Positions 12,705-21,805 of a DNA stretch of 64,000 nt are shown here, one piece after another. Source of the stretch: Lysobacter gummosus (lineage in GTDB: Bacteria > Pseudomonadota > Gammaproteobacteria > Xanthomonadales > Xanthomonadaceae); the NCBI RefSeq assembly GCF_001442805.1, contig NZ_CP011131.1, positions 1,984,001-2,048,000 of the forward strand. Reading direction: 5' to 3'. Position numbers and translations under genes: made by a program. The notes beneath the pieces were generated by a model. It did no database searches. It had not been told where the DNA came from and saw nothing but the letters and a program-made list of their open reading frames with translations. How positions within the stretch are numbered: the first letter of the stretch is position 1; each line of letters begins with the position of its first letter.

Positions 12705-13341
12705 ATGCGCGGCCGGCGATATCGCCTGGGGCAGGGCGGCGAATGTTCGCGGCTCGCGCGCGAACACCGCACAGCCAGAACCGGCACCGCCGGGCCCAAC
12801 CCCACAACCGCGCCGTGGCTCACGCCGGTGGAAGGCGCGCCACCTCGCGAGCTGTGGAACAGCGTCGGCTTCTGGCGCGCCGCCGCCGCGCTGGCCGCGA
12901 CTCTGGCCGTGGTCGCGCTCTGTTCTTCGGCCGCGTGCCGGCGCCGACACCGCCGCCGCTGGTGCAGCAACCGCCGGTGCAACTGCCGCCGGTGGAAGCC
13001 GAGCCGACCCGTCCGGTCACGCTCCTGGCGCGCGACGACGGCAGCACCGGCTGGCTGGCCACGGTCGATCGGCGCCAGTCCAAGTGCTGATGGTGCCGGT
13101 GCCCGCGCCCGCAGACGCGCAGGGGCGCATCGCCGAGCTGTGGCTGATTCCCCAGGGTGAGGCGCCGCATTCGCTGGGCCTGGTTTCGACGCAGGTGGCG
13201 CATTCGGTGCCGGTCCCGGCCGATCTGCTGGCCAAACTGGTGACCAGCGCGACCCTGGCGATCAGCCTGGAACCGCCGAGCGGTGTGCCGCATAGCGCAC
13301 CGACCGGGCCGATCGTCGCCAAGGGCGGTCTGTCGCTGTGA
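12705..13341 (+). pseudogene. RskA-like anti-sigma factor, broken by two frameshifts
   Basis: Three frames together spell a recognisable anti-sigma-K (RskA) protein. The frame at 12705 gives PVEGAPPRELWNSVGFWRAA plus a membrane helix to about 12920. The next frame continues with LFFGRVPAPTPPPLVQQPP and DDGSTGWLATVD to about 13078. The third frame gives AELWLIPQGEAPHSLGLV and SLEPPSGVPHSAPTGPIVAK to the stop at 13341. RskA proteins normally hold an ECF sigma factor at the inner membrane. No sigma factor gene is adjacent and the N-terminal cytoplasmic part is eroded, so I call this a pseudogene. Sequencing error could mimic the frameshifts. Confidence 0.7.
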
Positions 13342-13508
13342 ACCCCGGGCTGCGGGATCCCGCGCCGTGGCCGGGTTTGGGCTGTGCGGCCCCGGGGAGG
13401 AGCCGCCGGCTGAAAAAAAGTTGTCACGCAACCGTTGACAGCGGAGGCGCCGCAACGCAACATACGCCTCCTCGCAGCGGCGACGGTTCATCGAAACCGC
13501 AGCGATTG

Positions 13509-13593
<85 letters not shown>

Positions 13594-13639
13594 TTTAAGC
13601 AGTTCTGTACAGCTCCCAACGTCTCAGAAATGCACAAAG

Positions 13640-13664
13640 ACCCGCGCAAATGCGCGGGTTTTTT
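13640..13664 (+). terminator. Rho-independent terminator after tRNA-Leu
   Basis: A 9-bp stem (ACCCGCGCA pairing with TGCGCGGGT) closes a two-base loop and is followed by TTTTT. It lies 47 bases past the tRNA. Confidence 0.85.
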
Positions 13665-13778
13665 GTTTCTGGGAGGGGCTGCCTGTCTCCCAGCAGCTCG
13701 CCCGCTCCGTGACCAAAGCGGTGTACAGGTCGGTGGCCTCGGCCGAGACTTGTACACGCGCACCGGGGACCGCGAGAA

Positions 13779-14905
13779 ATGGGGAAGTTGACAGACAAGG
13801 CGCTGCGCGCGATCAAGCCGCAGGCCTGCATCTGCAACATCGCAGACGGCGATGGGCTGTCTCTTGAGGTATGGCCGAACGGTGGCCGCTACTGGCGCTT
13901 CCGATATCGGTTTGCGGGGAAGGCCAAGCGTCTGAGCCTGGGCGTATACCCGGAAGTCTCTTTGAAAGAGGCACGCGACAGCCTCACTGTCGCCAGGGCA
14001 ACGCTGCGGGGCGGTGTTGATCCGTCCCGCGACCGGAAAGAAGCTAAGCAGGCCCTGCTCACTGCCGAAGACCGCGATTTCTCCAAAGTTGCTGCCGACT
14101 GGCTGGCGCACAACAAGCCCGGCTGGGCATCAGAGACCTGCCGAAAGCCGGCTATGTCGTTGAGCAATGTTTGCATCCTTCGCTCAAGGGCTTGGACATC
14201 GCCAGCTTGGGTACTCCTGAAGCGCGTAAGGCGATCGCCAAAGCTCGCGGCTCGCGCGCCAGCTTTGGCGCAGAAGGCGCGCGGACATTTTGGCTCGATC
14301 GCGGAATTCGCGATCCATTCCGGTTGCGCGAAGAGGGGCGGCATCTGTCCCTGAAGGGCGCTGTCCCGAAGCACGGGAAGGGCCATATAGCGGCGGCGAC
14401 GAACCCTGACGAGAATCGGACGCTGCTCTCGGCAGTCGACGCTTACGACTCATCTGTGACGCGGGCGGCCCTCATCGTGACGATGCTGACCGCCCTGCGC
14501 CCTGGGGTTGTCGCCGGAGCACGGTGGTCGGAAATCAACTTGCACGATGCGGAGTGACTGGTCCCTCCAGAGCGCATGAAGACTCGGAATGCCCACGTGG
14601 TTCCGTTGCCGCTTCAAGCGGTGAACGAAATAAAGGGAATGCTGAAGTCCACCGGTGACGATGAGTACGTGTTCCCTCCACTGGCGCGCCAGAAGTCTCC
14701 GCATCTTCATCGAAATGCACTTAGTGCTGCGCTACGCCGCGCGGGGCTTCAAGGTGTCCACGCGACGCATGGGTTCCGTGCAATGTTTGGAACCGTGGCG
14801 CGAGAGCGGCTTGGTGATTCTGTGAAGTTCGGCTCCGCAACGATGTGTGTTGCACACGAGATCGAGAGATGGATTCAGGAGCGGATTACGCAGTCGCGCT
14901 GCTGA
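13779..14905 (+). pseudogene. Tyrosine integrase of the P4/DUF4102 type, multiply broken
   Basis: The N-terminal DUF4102 arm-binding domain is intact in the frame at 13779 (LTDKALRAIKPQ ... WRFRYRFAGKAKRLSLGVYP). The homology then moves to the next frame near 14120 (GYVVEQCLHPSLKGLDIASL), back near 14230 (AARAPALAQKARGHFGSIAE) and forward again near 14330 (LSLKGAVPKHGKGHIAAATN, then LIVTMLTALRPGVVAGARW). A TGA at 14555 replaces the Trp codon expected between DAE and LVPPERMKT. The catalytic C-terminus (HATHGFRAMFGTVARERLG) is degenerate and the final His/Tyr region is unrecognisable. So there are at least three frameshifts and one nonsense change. It points away from the upstream tRNA-Leu and marks a former integrative element. 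Confidence 0.85.
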
Positions 14906-14951
14906 ATTCCGTTCTAGGCGATGGCGGGAGCGCCGCTCCAGCGCACTAACG

Positions 14952-14977
14952 AAAACCCCAGCTCATGCCGGGTTTTT
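14952..14977 (+). terminator. Probable terminator downstream of integrase remnant
   Basis: AAAACCC at 14952-14958 pairs with GGGTTTT at 14970-14976 around an 11-base loop, followed by T and AT-rich sequence. The remainder of the gap 14906-15219 shows no other recognisable feature beyond the ribosome site GGAG before the gene at 15220. Confidence 0.5.
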
Positions 14978-15219
14978 ATTTTGCGAGGCAAGAAGCTTGC
15001 CTGTGGCCCAAACGACAGCCGAAGCCGCTTCGCGGCTCAGTTTGATAGGGTATGCCGAGTAACGGCGCGCTCGCTTGCGCGTGCCGTTGAGGTCGACAGT
15101 TCTCGCTCGTTGGGCGAGAACTTTTGACATGCTGCTGATAGTCGCCGCCGCTTCCTTCCTTGGGATGCGATCGGCAGTGACCGGCGGCAGTTCCCGATAT
15201 CTACCTTGGAGCGCACAAA

Positions 15220-16257
15220 ATGCAAGGAAAGCTACTAGTGGGCGTCATGATCGCGACGATAGCAGGGTCGGCGGCAGCGCAGTCGGCGGTAGATGCGGCC
15301 AAATCGTCGCCACTGTCTGCGAGCATCGCGGATGTCCCTTCGGCCATTGTCGATATGGACGCGATCACGGTGACTGGCGTGCAACCAGGCCCAGGGCTGT
15401 GGAGATTTCATAAGGGCGACCGGGTTCTCTGGATACTCGGCACGCTATCGCCGCTGCCTAAGAACATCACCTGGGTGTCTCGCGATGTGAATGCGGCAGT
15501 CGCGGCATCGGGCGTTGTCTTGCAGAGCCCCGGCTTGGCCGTTACCGCCGACATTGGATTCTTCGGCCGGCTGTCACTGGTGCCTTCGCTGTTCAAACTC
15601 CGAAAAAATCCGAACGGCACCAAGCTTCAGGAAGTGCTGCCGCCGGATTTATACGCGCGCTGGCAGGTGCTGAAAGTGAAATACATTGGCAACGATAGGA
15701 CTAGCGAGAAGTGGCGCCCCGTGTTTGCGGCAAACGAGCTCTATCAAGCCGCGCTGGAGAAAAATGGCTTAGTCGAGTCCGGCATCATAGGGCCGGTATT
15801 GGACAAAGCGGTCAAGGCCGCGGGCATCGAAACGCGCCCCACAGTCTTGACTATCAAGATCGATGAGCCGAAGGAAACGCTCAAAGAATTCAACGCGTCT
15901 ACGCTCAATGACGTGGAGTGTTTACGCAAAACCCTCGACCGGCTCGAGACCGATCTGGCGGTCATGAAGACTCGTGCCAATGCTTGGGCAGGCGGCGATA
16001 TCGACGCTCTGCGCGCATTGCCTTACGACGACCAAAGCCTGGCCTGCCAGAGCTCGCTTACTGATTCGGGCTTCACGCAGAAGCTGGGCATCGAGAATAT
16101 TCAATCGAAAATGGCCAGCCGGTGGTACCAGGTCGTAGATGACGCGCTGCAGGAGCATAAGGTCGTATTCGCGACCGTGCAAATTTCGCAGTTGCTCAAG
16201 CCAGACGGTCTCGTCGCCAAGTTGCAAGCCAAAGGCTACGAAGTAGAATCGCCTTAA
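15220..16257 (+). CDS. TraB/GumN family protein
   Basis: The 345-residue protein begins with a cleavable Sec signal (MQGKLLVGVMIATIAGSAAAQ). The family core follows: LWRFHKGDRVLWILGTLSPLPKNITW, where the usual GTxH is replaced by GTLS as in many Xanthomonadaceae homologues, and a C-terminal FATVQISQLLKPDGLVAKLQAKGYEV. The TraB/GumN superfamily is proposed to be peptidase-like (Tiki/EreA-related); the role in this lineage is unknown and the loss of the motif histidine may mean no catalysis. A ribosome site GGAG sits 8 bases before the ATG. The gene lies in the remnant region behind the broken integrase and by eye has lower GC than the housekeeping genes. Confidence 0.8.
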   Translation: MQGKLLVGVMIATIAGSAAAQSAVDAAKSSPLSASIADVPSAIVDMDAITVTGVQPGPGLWRFHKGDRVLWILGTLSPLPKNITWVSRDVNAAVAASGVVLQSPGLAVTADIGFFGRLSLVPSLFKLRKNPNGTKLQEVLPPDLYARWQVLKVKYIGNDRTSEKWRPVFAANELYQAALEKNGLVESGIIGPVLDKAVKAAGIETRPTVLTIKIDEPKETLKEFNASTLNDVECLRKTLDRLETDLAVMKTRANAWAGGDIDALRALPYDDQSLACQSSLTDSGFTQKLGIENIQSKMASRWYQVVDDALQEHKVVFATVQISQLLKPDGLVAKLQAKGYEVESP

Positions 16258-16829
16258 CTCAAGGTTGCCTCTTCGCTATCGGTCGAGTCGCGTTTGCGCA
16301 CGCGGATGCTCTGGACCTGACGCCATCTTATTCGAGCCGTCTTCGCCAGCACTTCGCTGCCACGGTGCCATGCAAGCCGAAGCCGCTTCGCGGCCCGGCC
16401 TCGCGCGAGCCGCGCCCGAAGCAGGATGGCAATCGGACTTCCTCATTTGTCGCTTTAGCCAGGGCATGAAAAAAACCCACTGATCGGTGTGCTCCATGCC
16501 GAAGCTCGGGACAATCTCTGGCTCCAGGTTACTCATTGGCTCCGCATCCGAGCGTCCGATCGGCTTCGCCTTGCGGGGTCAGCGCGATGCGCGAGAACGA
16601 CAGTTGAAAAAGGTGCGGAGGTTTCGATCGTCGATAAGCCGGACAACTTCGACAGGTTCGCGCCGGCCAGAGCGAGACGCTTCAACGGTATCCCGAGCGT
16701 GGTCCATTGGCCGACCGGCAGCGACGTTAACGACGGCGTCCGCCCCCGATGAACGTCGCGCAGATACGCTGCTGCGGTGCGGCATCCACGCATTACACGG
16801 AGCAATGGCGTGACGCCGTAAGAACAAAG
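16258..16829. other. Non-coding stretch without recognisable gene
   Basis: No frame in either direction shows codon usage or motifs that I recognise. The longest candidate is a 243-codon minus-strand frame (16533-17264) of compositionally random appearance that crosses the operators and tandem repeat downstream. The region is probably eroded intergenic sequence. Confidence 0.4.
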
Positions 16830-16880
16830 TGGCAGCGCTACCATTTTAAGATTGACAGCGCTGCCATTCGGGCGTATCAC
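16830..16880 (+). promoter_or_regulatory. Tandem LacI/XylR-type operators over a sigma-70 promoter
   Basis: Two near-palindromes, TGGCAGCGCTACCA at 16830-16843 and TGACAGCGCTGCCA at 16853-16866, are spaced 23 bases centre to centre, about two helical turns. The second overlaps a consensus -35 box TTGACA (16852-16857), which is followed after exactly 17 bases by TATCAC (16875-16880). The core resembles operators bound by LacI-family sugar repressors in Xanthomonadales and Caulobacter (xylose regulation). The first ribosome site and ATG downstream lie at 16951-16966, but only a short, duplicated reading frame follows. Confidence 0.65.
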
Positions 16881-16950
16881 TCGCTCCGCTCCACATCTGC
16901 CGGTGACGATCACCGTCACAAGAGCCGGAAGATGGGAGCGTTCGAACGGG

Positions 16951-17054
16951 AGGGAAGAGGACATGGCGTACGGCTTGCACGCGCTGTATGGCGCACTTGA
17001 GCAGGGAAGAGGACATGGCGTACGGCTTGCACGCGCTGTATGGCGCACTTGAGC
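16951..17054. repeat. Exact 52-bp tandem duplication containing a ribosome site and start codon
   Basis: The unit 16951-17002 is repeated without a mismatch at 17003-17054. Each copy holds AGGGAAGAGG followed by ATG, so each carries a translation start. From the first ATG (16964) the frame is 29 codons; from the second (17016) it reads MAYGLHALYGALERR and stops after 28 codons. Since 52 is not a multiple of three, the duplication shifts the frame of the first start. I recognise no product; from here to the regulator start at 17358 there is no gene. Confidence 0.85.
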
Positions 17055-17357
17055 GTCGCGCGGTCGCGCGCCGGGCGGCGCGCGACCGTTGGCTCTGTTG
17101 AAGAACTTAAGCGGAGTGCTTCCGGCTTGCAGCGATGATTCCGTGCCCGCGCCTGACGTGATGACGGCAGAGGACCTCGTGCGACTCGTACGGGACAATT
17201 GTTCTTCTCTCATTCGTTGCAACGTTCGCAGGAGGCGGGCGACAACAGTAGATCGGCGTGGCATAGGGGTGCTGGAGCTAGCTATATGCGAAAAATGAAA
17301 TCTTTGTCATGTGCTGTCCCCGCGCATATAGCTGCTGAGCGATCGAGGGAGAGTCCC

Positions 17358-18308
17358 ATGATCCAATCCCCAGTCAAACTGTTAAAGGCTTCGCGGCTTA
17401 AAACCCGCCACCTGCAGCTGCTACTGCACTTGTACGAACACCGCTCGGTGGTGCGAGCGGCCGATGCGGCCGATATGACCCAGCCAGCGGCCTCCAAGCT
17501 GCTGTCGGAAATGGAACACATCTTGGGCGTGCCGCTGTTCGAGCGGCACGCGCGTGGGGTGGAGCCCACCTGGTATGGCCAGGCATTGATCCGTCGTGCG
17601 CGCTCGGCCTTGTCGGAAATTGGACGCGCCCATCACGAGATAGAAGCCATGCGCAGCGGACGCATGGGCCAGGCGGCGATTGGTACGGTGGTCAATCCGG
17701 GCACTAACTTGGTCCCGCAGGCCATCGCCGCGGTGAAGCGCGACTTCCCCGACATTCTGATCCGGGTGGATATGGATTACAGCCGGCCGTTGGTGGCGAA
17801 GCTGCTGGGCGGGCAATTGGACATCGTGATCGGCCGGATCCTGGGTCCGGAAGGAGCAGGCGATCTGGAGTTCGAGCCGCTGGCCGACGAGCCACATTCG
17901 GTGATCGTAAGGGCCGGGCATCCGTTGACGCAGCGCAATGAAGTGACCTACGCCGATCTGCTCGAGTACGGTTGGATCATGCCGCCGGCAGCCAGCATAT
18001 TGCGCACGCGTTTGGATTCGATGTTCCTGGAACATGGCTTGGCGCCGCCGCAGAACATCATCGAGACCGCGTCGCTACCGCTCATTATTCATCTGCTGCG
18101 CTACGGCGATTTGCTGACCGCCCTGCCTGCCGAATCGGTGGCGCCGTACATTCAAACGGCGCAAATGCAGGTTTTGCCGATAGATCTGCGCGTGCGAATG
18201 GAATTCTTCGGAATCATCCGCCGCCGCGACCAGCAACTGTCTCCCGGGGCGGAATGCGTCCTGCAGGCGCTGCGCGCAACCGCACGCAATTTATATCCAG
18301 CCCTATAA
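17358..18308 (+). CDS. LysR-type transcriptional regulator, GbpR-like
   Basis: This 316-residue regulator has an N-terminal winged helix-turn-helix (RHLQLLLHLYEHRSVVRAAD ... MTQPAASKLLSEMEHILGVP, residues about 15-65) and a type 2 periplasmic-binding-fold effector domain. The KTRHLQLLLHL and HARGVEPTWYG segments resemble GbpR, the galactose-binding-protein regulator group of sugar-responsive LysR proteins. The start at 17358 is chosen for the ribosome site GGGAGAG and the family's normal length; the frame extends further upstream without homology. It lies immediately upstream of, and in the same direction as, the xyloglucan receptor gene, so local control of the locus by a xyloglucan-derived sugar is likely but unproven. 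Confidence 0.92.
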   Translation: MIQSPVKLLKASRLKTRHLQLLLHLYEHRSVVRAADAADMTQPAASKLLSEMEHILGVPLFERHARGVEPTWYGQALIRRARSALSEIGRAHHEIEAMRSGRMGQAAIGTVVNPGTNLVPQAIAAVKRDFPDILIRVDMDYSRPLVAKLLGGQLDIVIGRILGPEGAGDLEFEPLADEPHSVIVRAGHPLTQRNEVTYADLLEYGWIMPPAASILRTRLDSMFLEHGLAPPQNIIETASLPLIIHLLRYGDLLTALPAESVAPYIQTAQMQVLPIDLRVRMEFFGIIRRRDQQLSPGAECVLQALRATARNLYPAL

Positions 18309-18342
18309 CCGATTGCGCCGCCTGACCGGCTGATTTTTCGGT

Positions 18343-18363
18343 TATGTATTCCAAAAACACATA
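18343..18363. promoter_or_regulatory. Putative LysR binding site (T-N11-A) upstream of the xyloglucan receptor
   Basis: TATGT at 18343-18347 and ACATA at 18359-18363 form a perfect inverted repeat with an 11-base gap, the classical LysR-box geometry. It overlaps a second inverted repeat, CAAAAAC ... GTTTTTG (18352-18370). It lies 34 bases after the LysR stop and about 290 bases before the receptor start. The rest of the leader, 18371-18654, has no gene and ends with the ribosome site GGGAGGG. Confidence 0.6.
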
Positions 18364-18654
18364 GTTTTTGCCAAACATTTCATTGGTGTGGAATGTCGAG
18401 AGCGGCCTATGCTGCCATGGAAGTCGCAACGCGACATCGGCGCCAGGCGGATGCGACATAACGTCCAGAGCAGTCGGACACCTGTTGGAGCGATGTCGCG
18501 ACAACCGAGGGGACGAGTGATAACAACGCACGGGGAACCGGCAGACGCCGGGGCGGGCGCGAAAACATCTACGAACCCGAACAGGGGCACAACAGTACCC
18601 ACGGGTTAGAAAACCAGCCAATCGTTCGTCAAGGTGTCCTGGGAGGGAACAACC

Positions 18655-21621
18655 ATGTCAACGCGCCAAAGCCGTACTCGGGCGAACCGGGTAGCCGGGC
18701 CTGCCAGTTTCCGTCGATTGCAGCATTCGGCCATCGCTTTAAGCATCGCAGCGCTACTCAGCGCCAATGCCTATGCGCAAGAACCCCAGATCGCCCAGGA
18801 CAACGCCGGCGAGAAGAAAAAAGCGGCCGTCGATCTGGACGCTGTCGTCGTCACCGGAATCCGAGGTTCCGTCGTCAAGGCACAGGATCTCAAGCGTGAC
18901 TCCGACACCTTCGTCGATTCCGTCACCGCGTTAGACATCGGCGCATTGCCCGATCGCAGCGTCACTGAAACGCTTTCACGCATCCCCGGCGTGACCATCG
19001 ACCACTTCCTGTCAGTGGGCGATCCGGAACACTTCTCTGCCGAGGGCAGCGGCGTACAGGTCCGCGGTTTGACCCAGGTCCGTTCCGAACTGAACGGTCG
19101 CGATAGCTTTTCCGCCTCCGGCGGCCGCAACCTGAGTTTTCAGGACGTGCCCGCCGAACTGATGGCTGGCGTCGATGTCTACAAAAACCAGAAGGCCGAT
19201 ATGATCGAGGGAGGAGTGGGCGGCAGCGTAGATCTGCGCACCTTCATGCCCTTCGACTTCGATGGCCAGAAGATCAGCGGTAGCTTGAGCGAGAACTACG
19301 GCGACTTCGCCGAGAAATACAAGCCTACCGTCTCCGCCCTTTACAGCAACACCTGGGACACCAGCGTTGGGAAAGTCGGTTTCCTGGTCGATATCACCCA
19401 CTCGGAACTCGCCACACGCACCGACGGCCTGTTCGTGCGTCCGTTCTTCAAGAACGGCAATAACGATCTCAATGGCGACGGCGTCAACGAGGGGCTCTGG
19501 CTGCCACGCGGCGCCGACTGGCGCACCCTGGAGTACGAACGCGAGCGCGATGGCGCCTATATCGCTCTGCAGTGGCGCCCCAGCGACGACGTTGAGCTCT
19601 ACGCGACCGCTTTCCAGAGCAAATACGATGAGCTCTGGAACGAGGATGCCATCTTCGTCTCGAACGATCCCCTGCAAGTAATGCTCGACGCAAGTCAGCC
19701 TTATCAGATGGACGGCGATGTATTCCGTTCCGGCCGGCTGACCCAGCCCGGCGGCGTTCCCATGGGGACGGATATCCGTGCCTCTCACCGTAAATCCAAG
19801 ACCACCGACTTTTCCTTCGGATTGAAGTGGTCGCTCAGCGACAGCACCGAACTGACGACCGATCTTCAGTACATCAAGGCCACCACCCAGGGCCTCGATT
19901 CGACGGTGGCCCTGGGCGTCAACGTGCCTTATATCGACGTCACCCTCGGCGGCAGACCGACCATCGGCGTCGACGAACAGTTCACGGGCAATCCCAGTAA
20001 TTATTATTGGGGCTTCACCATGGACCATCAGGACGACAACAAGGCCGACGAACTGGCTTGGCGCGCAGACCTCAAGCACAGCTTCGATAGCGGCTTCATC
20101 AAGTCGATCAAGTTCGGCGTACGTTTGACCGATCGTGGCGCCACCAGCATCGATACCGGCTACAACTGGAAACCCGTGTTCCAGACCTGGATGCGCGGGG
20201 GGGCGTTGCCCAATGGCGCGATGCCGTCGCTGAATCTAAACGGCGAAGTCAACTCCAGCCTGGTGCACGTGAATTCGTTCGACAACTTTTATCGTGGCGA
20301 CGCCAACGCGCCGGGAGGATTCTACGCGCCGGTTCTAAGTACTGCGCTTGGGTATCCAGGCAGCTATCAGGCTATCCACGACGCTGCCGCTCTGTATTAC
20401 CAGCCTGGTTCTGGCATCTCGTACACGACAACGCAACCGGACAACCTGCACACCAACGTCCAGGCCGAGACCACCCGGGCTGCTTATCTAATGGCGAATT
20501 TTGGTCTCGACAACGCGCGTCTGGACGGCAACGTCGGCGTGCGTGTGGTGCGCACCGAGAATGCCGCCAGCGGCTTTTTAGTCTATCCGAACAAATCTTT
20601 TGCGCCGTATCTGGGAGCCGGTGAATCGGAGCCCATCACGGCCAAAAATTCCTATACGGACGTACTGCCCAGCTTGAACCTGCGTTGGGAAGTTGCCGAT
20701 AACCTGATCATGCGTTTCGCCGCCTCCAAAGCCATCGCCCGTCCGAATTTCAGCGATATGCAGGCGTACCAGGTACTGAACGCCGATCCGAAGCAGGGGG
20801 TCGAGCAGCCAAACCCGGGTGACCCCTCGAGCCTGCCGGTCACTCAGCTGAATCTGGCGGGCAGTTCCTTCGACAACCCCTACCTGGAGCCGATGAAGGC
20901 CAAGCAGTTCGATCTGTCGCTGGAGTGGTACTTCGATCCCGATCGCGGCGGCATGGCCTGGATCAACCTGTTCCACAAGGACGTCGAGGACTATTTCCGC
21001 CGTCAGACGCAACTGGTCGCCTATCCGGGCACCGATGGCAAGCAATACGATTACCTGATCACTCGCCCGGTGAACGTCGGTACGGCGCGCATCCAGGGTG
21101 TGGAGATCGGTTGGAACCAGTTCTTCGACTTCCTGCCGGCACCTTTCGACGGATTCGGAATGTCGGCGAACTACACCTACATCGACAGCTCCACCAAGGT
21201 GCCGAATAACCTGGATACACAGCCGGTCGACACCGACGGCTCAGTGTTTGCCGACTTGCCGGCCGATGGCCTGTCGAAGAATTCCTACAACGTCGCCGCC
21301 TTCTACGAGAAGGGGCCCTGGCAGATCCGTTTGGCCTACAACTGGCGCAGCCAATACCTGCTGTCGACCGGGCCCAATGGCTACAACGGAACCGACAACG
21401 GCATTGCCTGGAAGCTGCCGGTGTACAGCGACGCCTACGGACAGCTGGATGGCTCGATCTTCTACAAGTTCAGCGAACACATCCAGCTTGGCCTGGAAAT
21501 GAACAATCTCAACAACGCCGAACAGCGCACGCTGATGGACCAGAACGGAGCCGGCCGCCGCGTCACTTCCTGGTACGTAAACGACACGCGCTACGCCGCG
21601 ACCCTTCGCGTTACGTTCTAA
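18655..21621 (+). CDS. TonB-dependent outer-membrane receptor (TonB-Xanth-Caul family), probable xyloglucan oligosaccharide importer
   Basis: The 988-residue protein has a signal peptide of about 42 residues ending NAYAQ, a TonB-box-like stretch (DAVVVTGIRGSV), a plug domain with ALPDRSVTETLSRIPGVTID and VRGLTQVRSELNGRD, and a 22-strand type barrel ending in the aromatic C-terminus LRVTF. Length and the PGVTID/QVRGL pattern fit the TonB-Xanthomonas-Caulobacter group, which imports plant sugars in carbohydrate-utilisation loci. No FecR or sigma-interaction domain is present, so control is likely by the LysR neighbour rather than by an anti-sigma cascade. The start at 18655 is supported by GGGAGGG 9 bases upstream. 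Substrate assignment comes from the downstream enzymes, not from the receptor sequence itself. Confidence 0.9.
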   Translation: MSTRQSRTRANRVAGPASFRRLQHSAIALSIAALLSANAYAQEPQIAQDNAGEKKKAAVDLDAVVVTGIRGSVVKAQDLKRDSDTFVDSVTALDIGALPDRSVTETLSRIPGVTIDHFLSVGDPEHFSAEGSGVQVRGLTQVRSELNGRDSFSASGGRNLSFQDVPAELMAGVDVYKNQKADMIEGGVGGSVDLRTFMPFDFDGQKISGSLSENYGDFAEKYKPTVSALYSNTWDTSVGKVGFLVDITHSELATRTDGLFVRPFFKNGNNDLNGDGVNEGLWLPRGADWRTLEYERERDGAYIALQWRPSDDVELYATAFQSKYDELWNEDAIFVSNDPLQVMLDASQPYQMDGDVFRSGRLTQPGGVPMGTDIRASHRKSKTTDFSFGLKWSLSDSTELTTDLQYIKATTQGLDSTVALGVNVPYIDVTLGGRPTIGVDEQFTGNPSNYYWGFTMDHQDDNKADELAWRADLKHSFDSGFIKSIKFGVRLTDRGATSIDTGYNWKPVFQTWMRGGALPNGAMPSLNLNGEVNSSLVHVNSFDNFYRGDANAPGGFYAPVLSTALGYPGSYQAIHDAAALYYQPGSGISYTTTQPDNLHTNVQAETTRAAYLMANFGLDNARLDGNVGVRVVRTENAASGFLVYPNKSFAPYLGAGESEPITAKNSYTDVLPSLNLRWEVADNLIMRFAASKAIARPNFSDMQAYQVLNADPKQGVEQPNPGDPSSLPVTQLNLAGSSFDNPYLEPMKAKQFDLSLEWYFDPDRGGMAWINLFHKDVEDYFRRQTQLVAYPGTDGKQYDYLITRPVNVGTARIQGVEIGWNQFFDFLPAPFDGFGMSANYTYIDSSTKVPNNLDTQPVDTDGSVFADLPADGLSKNSYNVAAFYEKGPWQIRLAYNWRSQYLLSTGPNGYNGTDNGIAWKLPVYSDAYGQLDGSIFYKFSEHIQLGLEMNNLNNAEQRTLMDQNGAGRRVTSWYVNDTRYAATLRVTF

Positions 21622-21696
21622 GCGTGACAGGCCTGAGAACGGACCTCATCTTCCTCCCGCTTAGTGTTTACCGCCCCACCAGAGAGCAGAAAACGC

Positions 21697-21718
21697 AGAG
21701 CGAGTTAAGACTTGCTCT
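21697..21718 (+). terminator. Stem-loop between receptor and GH74 gene (attenuator or weak terminator)
   Basis: AGAGCGAGT pairs with ACTTGCTCT (one G-U) around the loop TAAG, followed by TTAAGG. The U-tract is short, so it would be at most a partial terminator. Such a hairpin could set the high receptor-to-enzyme ratio or stabilise the receptor transcript. Confidence 0.45.
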
Positions 21719-21805
21719 TTAAGGCTTGCTATGCAGCTGCACGTTTGACTCCCGAGAGTGTGCCCGCTGCATTTGCATCGCCCCTCACTGCGTACAGAAG
21801 AGCCC

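Noticed and set aside
16533..17264. 243-codon minus-strand frame in the regulatory remnant region
   Set aside because: It crosses the operators and the 52-bp duplication, has random-looking composition and no recognised domain.
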